This document shows, piece by piece, positions 57,241 to 64,000 of a DNA stretch of 64,000 bases. Under the pieces are notes generated by a model. It saw only the letters and a program-made list of their open reading frames with translations, was not told where the DNA came from and ran no database searches. The position numbers and the translations under genes were made by a program. Source of the DNA: Acanthosepion esculentum (Eukaryota; Mollusca; Cephalopoda; Sepiida; Sepiidae). The DNA is taken from assembly GCA_964036315.1 (NCBI GenBank), contig OZ038498.1, forward strand, positions 13,738,466-13,802,465, in the 5' to 3' direction. Numbering within the stretch: the first letter of the stretch is position 1; every line of letters starts with the position of its first letter.

Positions 57241-57719
57241 CAGAAAAGTCATGTTCAAATGGAGTAAAAAAAAGAAAAAACATTAGAGAAATTCAAATTA
57301 GCAATGACAATTTAAATACAGCAGTCATGTTTTTTTTGGATAGTTTGGAGCTGATAGACTTCATTGGCATGGGATAATTTTGTTTTGGTTTCCAGATTGA
57401 ATCCATCAACAAGAACTTCTCCATTTCCAGTGAACCAAGCAAGAGTTAGTAAACAAAATATTAGTTGAGCAAAAAATCCCAACTGCCACTGATGCACACA
57501 AAAACAATTTTTTATGAATGACAACCTACTGGTTGCAGACAGGGATGACAAAACCACAATATTCCACAATAAAAATAATAGATCTAACAAATTTAGTATT
57601 TTAAAGAATAAAAAATTTAAAACCTGTTAATGATAAGTCGACAAAATTATATTATTATAACATATATGGTTGAGTTGTTATGGTTATTGAATAAATATTC
57701 ACAGGAAGAAAATAGATTC
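57241..57719. other. Between gypsy fragments, unassigned
   Basis: AT-rich. The minus-strand frame at 57312-57590 (92 codons) shows no recognised family and may be decayed element sequence. Confidence 0.35.
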
Positions 57720-58480
57720 AGTTTAATTCTGCACACTCTGTTTTGCATAGAATCTCTCAATGACTGATAACAGTATCACTGTTATCGGATTCATTTAGGT
57801 TGTTTGGAGAGTGTTCTGAATTCCAAACATATTATATAAATGGCTTACTGAGGATAAATGTCTCAATGACACTATAGCCTCGTTGCCATTACAAGGACAA
57901 ATGTAAACACAAAAAAGATTTGCCTCAAAGTGTTCTGCTTCTTCATTGGTGAACTTGTACTTTGACATCATCCTTTAAAAGGACAGCCAATGAAGACAAC
58001 TGCTTTGGAATAGAGAAGACACAAGTTGATCAGCACTGGGAATTAATTGTTTATGTGGAGTAGCATTAGTAGCAATTGACAACAGAGTATGTACTGAATG
58101 CAATGTACGTTATAGGATAAACTACCAATGAGTCATAGGCAAGCATTGCAAGTTGATTGCAAAGGTTACTGCCTTCTTTATAATTCTTTTATACCATCCA
58201 CACTGCCTTGAGGTTTATAAGAGGTTGTCTGACTAGTGGAAATTCTTTTCACATTCAATAAACATGAATGAAGAACTTTTGTCTAAATGAATGAACATGG
58301 CCATATCAAAAATAGCAAATAATGAGCTTAAGCACTGGTTTACTGTTTGAAATATCATAATGTCAGAACATGGAAAGCAAAATAACTTGTCCATTATAAA
58401 AAGTATTGATTAGTTGTGAAGTTGTCATTTACTAAGCTTAATTTATTTTGGGCACAAGAACATATGGTATATAGAGATGA
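57720..58480 (-). pseudogene. Ty3/gypsy integrase fragment
   Basis: Read on the minus strand from about 58390: FPCSDIMIFQTVNQCLSSLF, AMFIHLDKSSSFMF, then after stops KKAVTFAINLQCLPMTHW, LHSVHTLLSIATNATPHKQL and, about 57970-57870, SKYKFTNEEAEHFEAN and NGNEAIVSLRHLSSV. These match the integrase core of a vertebrate- and invertebrate-wide gypsy lineage (FPCSD..., HSDRGxxFMS, LHSxRxLLxTATNATPHE) and its C-terminal DGRExTVSLRxLA module. One catalytic Asp position remains (HLD); the Glu of the VERxN helix is lost. Five or more stops make it non-functional. Confidence 0.8.
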
Positions 58481-59557
58481 AGATTCGGCTAATACATAAG
58501 TAACGGCCAAATTTACTGTCTATAGTACCATTTTATTGTTGACTCCGTTTGGTTACAGTGGTTAAAGTGGGTGACTATCGTCTTAGTCCTTTTTGTGATT
58601 TTGAGAGTTCATACAGGGTCGTTGTGTTTTTGACTGACAGAAATTAATTTGTTGATTTCACCCCTTCTTCTTTTTCTTCTGGAGTTGTACGTCCGGTCAA
58701 ACTCAACATCTGATGAATCTTCAACCCTTGCATGTCGAACTGCTACATTGAACCAATTTCCCGCTTCTTCTGCTTCTTCTGCACATGTGTTTTTTTTTTT
58801 TTTATTGGGCCTGACACATCCGTGTTTTCTGTTTGATTTTTGGCGGGACGTGTTGTCATTGGTTGATTTTTTTTATGACATTCACTGACCCACATAAGCT
58901 ATGTCCGGGTTCTGTCAGTTACCAAGGATAGGAACAATAGAAGCAAGGAAAGAAAATATGTGTAACAGAGAGAAGAGAGAAAGAGAGGGTTTTCTTTGTC
59001 ACTCTCTTAGTGAAAAGGAAAGTGGATATTTCCATATGGTGTTACTACTACCTACTACAAACACAAACATTGGAAACCTAGTGAAGATGAAATTTACTAA
59101 TAATGATTGACAAGTTGAACTTGCTGAATATTGATTAGTTGAAGTTGATGGCAAAGGATTTTTAAAATCACCCTGAGTTTCTCAAATGGTACAGTTGCCA
59201 TAATCCAGATAGTAACAGTAGTTAAATTTTCTGCTAGCTGCTATCAGGGCAAAAGTTAGAGTCTTGCAGTGATGTGTAGCAGGACATTATCATTTAAAAA
59301 CAAACACAATGATCTGACAGGTTACCAAAAACAAGGAATTCAAATAAATATGCCAAAATTTTATTCTGGGTAAATATAATTCCAAGAAAGAAAATGCGAA
59401 AGGTAGATGTCGAAAAGAGTTCCAAAGAAATCGGATGAAAAGCTGTGCTTGGGACTTGAAATCTAGTAATGAGAAATGTTCAATTGTCATTCACAAAAAT
59501 AGATTGGAGAAAAGTTTGTTTTGGATCTAGGAAGGTTGCGTGAATGTATTAAATGTT
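58481..59557. other. Intergenic, unassigned
   Basis: Includes a balanced patch at 58640-58910 with CTTCTTCTGCTTCTTCTGC and a T run (58790-58803). It could be the far part of the minus-strand gypsy element or its LTR, but no LTR ends were found. The 59290-59490 minus frame is unremarkable. Confidence 0.35.
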
Positions 59558-60222
59558 TTGGTTTGTTGTGTTTTACGGCATATCAACTTCAATGAGTTAT
59601 TTAATGCCGACAAGATTTTTATTGCTGGTTTGTTTTGCATTGTTTTCTTTTACGGCATATCAACCTCAATGAGTTATTTAATGCCGACAAGATTTTTATT
59701 GTTGGTTTGTTTTGTTTTACAGCATATCAACCTCAATGGGTTATTTAATGCCGACAACTTTTTTATTCTGGTAATATTTTGTTTTGTCAAAAATCTATTT
59801 CTGGTAATGTTTTTTTCCTCAAAAATGTATAGCTGGTAACATTATTTTAACACATGTATTGCTGGTAATATTTTTTTTTTCAAAAACATATTGAATAATA
59901 TTTTTTTCAAAAATATATTGCTGGTAATAGTTATTTTTCTTCAAAAATTTGTTTCTGGTAATAAAAAAAAAAGAAATTTATTTCTGGTAATAATTTTTTA
60001 CAAAGTATTTCTGGTATTAAAACCTATTCTTACACTTTATAATGCTTTTTACCTCAGTTTCATGATTAACTATTTGACCATAGCTGGGACCCTAACAAGT
60101 GTTACCACCCTGGGTTAGGGTGGACCTGGCAACACCAGTAATTAAGAGGTGGTTCCACGCTCCTCAAAACCTCCTGATCAGAGGCCTTGCTATTGGATGT
60201 AGTTTATTGTCTTACCCAGGAT
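59558..60222 (+). repeat. Family B repeat, copy 3, with three head units
   Basis: The longest copy. The head unit (TTTTACGGCATATCAACYTC, GAGTTATTTAATGCCGACAA, GATTTTTATTGYTGGTTTGT) occurs three times at about 59573, 59650 and 59717, spaced 77 and 67 bp. Each unit holds the dyad CGGCAT...ATGCCG. Seven or so short CTGGTAATA-T(n)-CAAAAA units follow, then the conserved 3' part ending CTTACCCAGGAT at 60222. Non-coding. Confidence 0.8.
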
Positions 60223-61038
60223 AATTAAATGTTTTGCTGAAAATGAAACATGCTACATCCACAAACATAAATTTAAATAAAACATCAAATGATAACGATA
60301 TTCAATTATGACAAAAAGGATAGCTTTGGGAACAACATATATATTTTTTATATGCAGAATATTACAATCTTGTTTTCTAAAGATATGTGTAAAAGCTTGA
60401 TCAGAGTATTTTTAAAGAGAAAAGTTCTTGTTGCTGGTTTGGAAATGTTTCATATGTTTGTAATGTAGTTTTGAAAATTTTGTACATATGTGCATGTGTG
60501 AATATGTTTTCATAAGCGTCTGACTGCACATGGTCAAGACACGATTCCTTTAAGGTTACATTTTCGTAGGTGAATGGAATCAAGAAAAAGAAGAGAGAGA
60601 ACGAACTCGTGTCTGATATTTATAATTAATGTAACCACATGATAGGTTCATGGAAAAAGAGTGGGAAAACTTGACTTGTTCACGCGCTGGAAAAAGACTT
60701 GTATATGGGTGGATTGCAACACCCACTTGTGTGTTTATTGACCAATTAGAAGTTGAGATTTCCTGAAAATATGTATGAAGCTGGGTAAGCTCTTTGATGC
60801 ACTTTTTGCACAGATTTGTACAAAATTCAACATTGATAAGGAAGTGGTATCGGGATGCTAAAAGGTTAAGTAGCACCGCTGATAAGGAAACTGTAATGAT
60901 TAGTATATTACACAAAATCAGTATTGTATACACAGGAGATAAACAGATAAGATGATATATGTAGAATACTGACCGGAAGAGTTGATACACACACAGTAAA
61001 TTACCCAGAACTGTTGATGGCCAAAGAATATGCCAAAA
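60223..61038. other. Intergenic; one long minus-strand frame
   Basis: The longest unassigned frame is on minus, 61074-60580 (164 codons), strongly hydrophobic and without a recognised family. A GA-rich block followed by GATATTTATAATTA at about 60615 recalls the TATA region of LTRs, so the frame may be an antisense artefact of a repeat. I do not call a gene here. Confidence 0.3.
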
Positions 61039-61240
61039 CAGTTGACATGTGCAGAAGGTAACTGGAACAATCAATGTTCGAGGAAAGGTAAGCTGAATCA
61101 GTTGACATTGGCAGAAGGCAAATAGGACAGTTGATGTTTGAGAAAGTAAGCTGAATCAGTTGACATCGGCAGAAGGCAAATGGGACAGTTGATGTTCGAG
61201 AAAGTAAGCTGGGTCTGTTGACATGCTCAGTAGATAACAA
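61039..61240. repeat. Minisatellite, 58-60 bp period
   Basis: CAGTTGACAT starts units at 61039, 61099 and 61157, and the variant CTGTTGACAT starts one at 61215. The conserved unit is CAGTTGACATYGGCAGAAGG, CAAATRGGACAGTTGATGTT and CGAGAAAGTAAGCTGAAT. Degenerate earlier units can be seen at about 60977 and 61012. Non-coding. Confidence 0.85.
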
Positions 61241-61598
61241 GGCTGCTGATAAACTCAGGAGATACTGGAACGAGTGGTTGTGCACTGACCCATGCAGTCA
61301 GGGGGTGAAGAACTTAAATTTGTCCTTAAAAATACAAATGGTAATTGTATACTATGTAATCAGTGGAAAGACAGTCTTAGTCTTGAAAGGCCACATATGT
61401 GTTCGACTGAAATGACAAGACCTCATGGGATCAACCACCTCACAGAATCATGCAGCAACTCGGCAGTCTACTGGATAGAGAGGAGCTACTACTAAATGCA
61501 GTGGACCACATGGTGACCCAGCAGATAAAATAGGAACCTTAAAAGATTCCTATCAATGATATAGGAAGAGGCATCATACTGTTCTGAAGAATAGGGTT
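61241..61598. other. Intergenic, unassigned
   Basis: Balanced composition. The + frame at 61292-61495 (67 codons, with NCILCNQWKDSLSLERPHMC and GINHLTESC) looks protein-like, but no family was recognised; it may be a retroelement remnant. Confidence 0.3.
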
Positions 61599-62095
61599 TG
61601 TAGCGGACCGCTGGGTGTGAAGATGTGAAGAAGGTTAAACTTTCCTGCTGGCCGGTCCAGCTACATCAGATTGTCGGAGTTTAATCATGTCCAAAGTAGA
61701 CAAAGAAAACAAACAAGACCGATATACATGGGTAAACACACATATATCTTATGGGTAAACAAATATATTAATACACAAAGACATGAAAAGTTACATAGTG
61801 TTTGTATGGAGAAGTTATGTGTGTGTGTGTTGTGTTGAGTGTCCGTACGTACGTGTATTGTCCTTAGCGTGTTCCCAGAATTTGGGAAACGCTGTATCTG
61901 TGAGAGGTCACATATTGGTGTAAGTGGGAAAAAGAGAAAGTTTTACCTCGCCTCTGTGCGAGGTTGCAGCCCAAGGCCTGAGTCAAAAAAGAGAGAGAGA
62001 GAGAGAGAGAGAGAAGGGTCAGCCAGTATTTATACTCGTGGGAGAGAGACCCCTGTTGAAGGATTAAGGAAATTGAGGAGGAGCTAACTCCGACA
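61599..62095 (+). mobile_element. Family C LTR-like copy with GGTT duplication
   Basis: 497 bp, from TGTAGCGGACC to AACTCCGACA, flanked by GGTT at 61595-61598 and 62096-62099. It contains CTGGCCGGTCCAGCTACAT, the palindromic CGTACGTACGTG, GGGAAACGCTGTATCTGTGA, a (GA)n run (61990-62013) and the TATA-like CAGTATTTATAC at about 62022. TGT...ACA ends, the 4-bp duplication and an internal TATA box fit a solo LTR. Confidence 0.88.
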
Positions 62096-62577
62096 GGTTA
62101 CTATACAACCCAAAGTTCTCTTGCAAAAAAATGGTCATTGATGATTTTTAATTTCCAGTATGTTACAAGCTGTCAGCATAAAAAATTCCATTAGGATTTT
62201 AAAACTTTTTTATATCAGATCTCTGATGCCATGTCCAAAGTAAGGTTTCTAATTGGACAAATTTGTTTGCTTTTCTCTTGCATATAAGTAGATAAGTATG
62301 AGTGCATGTATAGGAAGCTGGGATATTTCATTGGTTCTTGATATTTATTTCAACTCATTGTCAAAGTTCCAGTTCTTACATATGGTATAGAAAGATTTTT
62401 GTAGGTTATGTAAAATATGGGGTTTTATTGGTTGTCAATGTTTTAGACTCATCATAAAGTTTCGGGTTTTATATAAATTCAGAGAAAGAAGCAAGAAAAA
62501 TAGACAAAAAAGTTTAATTAAGTGTTTGTTTTATCTCTCTTAGCAGTAAGAACACTTTCGGTTTAACTTTTAACATG
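62096..62577. other. Spacer between two LTR copies
   Basis: 482 bp of AT-rich sequence with no coding potential. It is not the interior of one element, because each neighbouring LTR has its own target duplication. Confidence 0.6.
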
Positions 62578-63052
62578 TGTAGTGGACCGTGGGGGTGAAG
62601 ATGTGAAGAGATATCAGAAGGTTAAACTTTCCTGCTGGCGGGTCCAGCTACATGAGAATGTCGGACTTTAATTAAGTCCAAAGAAGACAAACAAAACAAA
62701 CAAGACCGATATACATGGGTAAACAAATATATATTAATAACAAAACAAGTTAAACAAAGACATGGACTGTTACATAGAGTTAGTATGGAGAAATTATGTG
62801 TGTGTGTTGTAAGTGTTCGTACGTACGTGTATTGTTCTTAGCGTCCAGAATTTGGGAAATGCTGTATCTGTGAGAGGTCACATATTGGTGTAAGTGGAAA
62901 AAGAAAGATTTTACCTCGTCTCTGCACGAGGTAGCGGCCCAAGGCCTGAGTCGGAAAAGAGAGAGAGAGAGAAGGGTTACCCAGTATTTATAGCCAGGGG
63001 AGAGAGACCCCTGTTGAAGGATTAAAGAACTGAGGAGGAGCTAACTGCGACA
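62578..63052 (+). mobile_element. Family C LTR-like copy with CATG duplication
   Basis: 475 bp, from TGTAGTGGACC to GCTAACTGCGACA, flanked by CATG at 62574-62577 and 63053-63056. Same landmarks and orientation as the copy at 61599, with a shorter (GA)n run and CAGTATTTATA at about 62982. Confidence 0.88.
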
Positions 63053-63592
63053 CATGTCCTTATTTTTTTTTTACTGAATTTATAATTTAAGCCTTCAACT
63101 GATGAGTTGTCATATTAAAAACAAAAGGGTAGAGAAAAAAATAGTATGCAGACAATTTGTACAAGGAATAAATTATCCTACACATTCATATAAATAAAAT
63201 ACATTCTTATAAATAAAATAGACAATTTGCCTGTTTTATTTAAATTTCCCTTATGCCTTTTCCCTATCTGTCAGTGTCTATGATATGTTGTTTTATATCT
63301 TGAAAATAGGGGTAAAATTTTATCTACTTGATTTTTCAATTTCACCAGCATTTAAAATTGTTTCTCTTCTTTCAACTTGTTATTGATAGTATGAGTATTT
63401 TCCTCATTAAGTGCTCCACGACTCTGGCCTTGTACCATTTAGCTAACTAAAAAATACAATAATTCACTACATTGTTTAATTTTCAAATTTTTGAGAAAAA
63501 ATTGGCGACTGGCAACTAGTTTATTTTACCAAAACTAAATTTTGTTGTCAAAGGAAATCATAAGACTGGATCAACGAATTCATAGACTAGTC
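63053..63592. other. Intergenic, nothing recognised
   Basis: AT-rich; ACATTCTTATAAATAAAATA-type phrases are repeated at 63182-63220. Confidence 0.5.
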
Positions 63593-63930
63593 TGTCCTGG
63601 GTAAGATAAACTACATCCAACAGCAAAGCCTCTGATCAGAAGGTTTTGAGGAGCGTGGAAACACCTCTTAATTGCTGGTGTTCCCAGGTCCACTCTGACC
63701 TGAGGTGGTATCACCTGTCCGGTCTCAGCTTTGGGCAAATAGTTAACCCCCCAAAATGGGTGAACACACTATGAAAGTAAAAAATAGGTTTTAATGCCAG
63801 CAATACTTTTTTGAAAATTTTTTGCCAGCAATACATTTTTGAAAAAAAATATTACCAGCAATAAAAATCTTGTCGGCATTAAATAATGAATCCATTTATG
63901 TTGATATACCGTAAAACAAAAAAACAGTGT
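63593..63930 (-). repeat. Family B repeat, reverse copy
   Basis: Starts TCCTGGGTAAGATAAACTAC, continues CAAAGCCTCTGATCAGAAGG, GAGCGTGGAAACACCTCTTA, GGTCTCAGCTTTGGGCAAAT, then short AGCAATACATTTTTGA units. It ends with one inverted head unit (AAAAATCTTGTCGGCATTAA, TTGATATACCGTAAAACA) at about 63926. Confidence 0.78.
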
Positions 63931-64000
63931 ATTTGATTCGTCATCATAGCGATTTTAAGCGTAGCTTAAATGCAGCACAAGTACGAATTGATGGAGCACT

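Noticed and set aside
60580..61074. 164-codon minus-strand frame as a membrane protein gene
   Set aside because: Hydrophobic but from AT-rich sequence, with no recognised family, no splice context, and overlap with a minisatellite; a chance frame is more likely.
61599..63052. The two LTR copies as the 5' and 3' LTRs of one element
   Set aside because: Each has its own perfect but different 4-bp duplication (GGTT and CATG), and the 482 bp between them has no primer-binding site or coding sequence.

Overview
The window is a stretch of an animal nuclear genome. It is AT-rich, has long introns with GT...AG junctions, many homopolymer and dinucleotide runs, and decayed copies of several metazoan transposon classes. 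It looks like an invertebrate, most probably a mollusc and plausibly a cephalopod; that placement is inferred from the repeat style and the large gene span and is not proven. No bacterial-type genes, CRISPR array or operon are present.

Only one host gene can be read with confidence. It is the spliceosomal Sm core protein SmD1 (SNRPD1), on the + strand in four coding exons at 6060-6073, 13068-13144, 17210-17401 and 23171-23244. They join in phase to a complete 118-residue protein ending in an RG-rich tail, followed by an AATAAA signal at 23314. Its 357 coding bases are spread over 17.2 kb because the introns hold LINE, SINE-like, palindromic-repeat and Ty3/gypsy remnants.

Layout. 1-6.0 kb: mariner fragment, a 1.1 kb element with terminal inverted repeats, a tRNA-like SINE, and two LTR-like copies (family C), one carrying a nested insertion. 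6.06-23.3 kb: SNRPD1 with its transposon-loaded introns. 23.3-40.8 kb: no recognisable host gene; family A elements arranged head to head, a whole mariner relic, LINE and GIY-YIG retroelement remnants, a local tandem duplication with an LTR in one copy only, and an 83-bp palindromic MITE. 40.8-56.3 kb: one uninterrupted 15.5 kb array of a roughly 55-bp pyrimidine-rich satellite, about 280 units, with clear higher-order structure. 56.3-64 kb: gypsy polymerase and integrase fragments in opposite orientations, family B repeats, a short minisatellite and two family C LTRs with perfect 4-bp target duplications.

Apart from SNRPD1, which supplies a core snRNP subunit, no genes here work together. 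The interest lies in the repeat architecture: the satellite, the recurring head-to-head family A elements, and an insertion history in which an LTR can be dated after a tandem duplication from an empty paralogous site 1 kb away.
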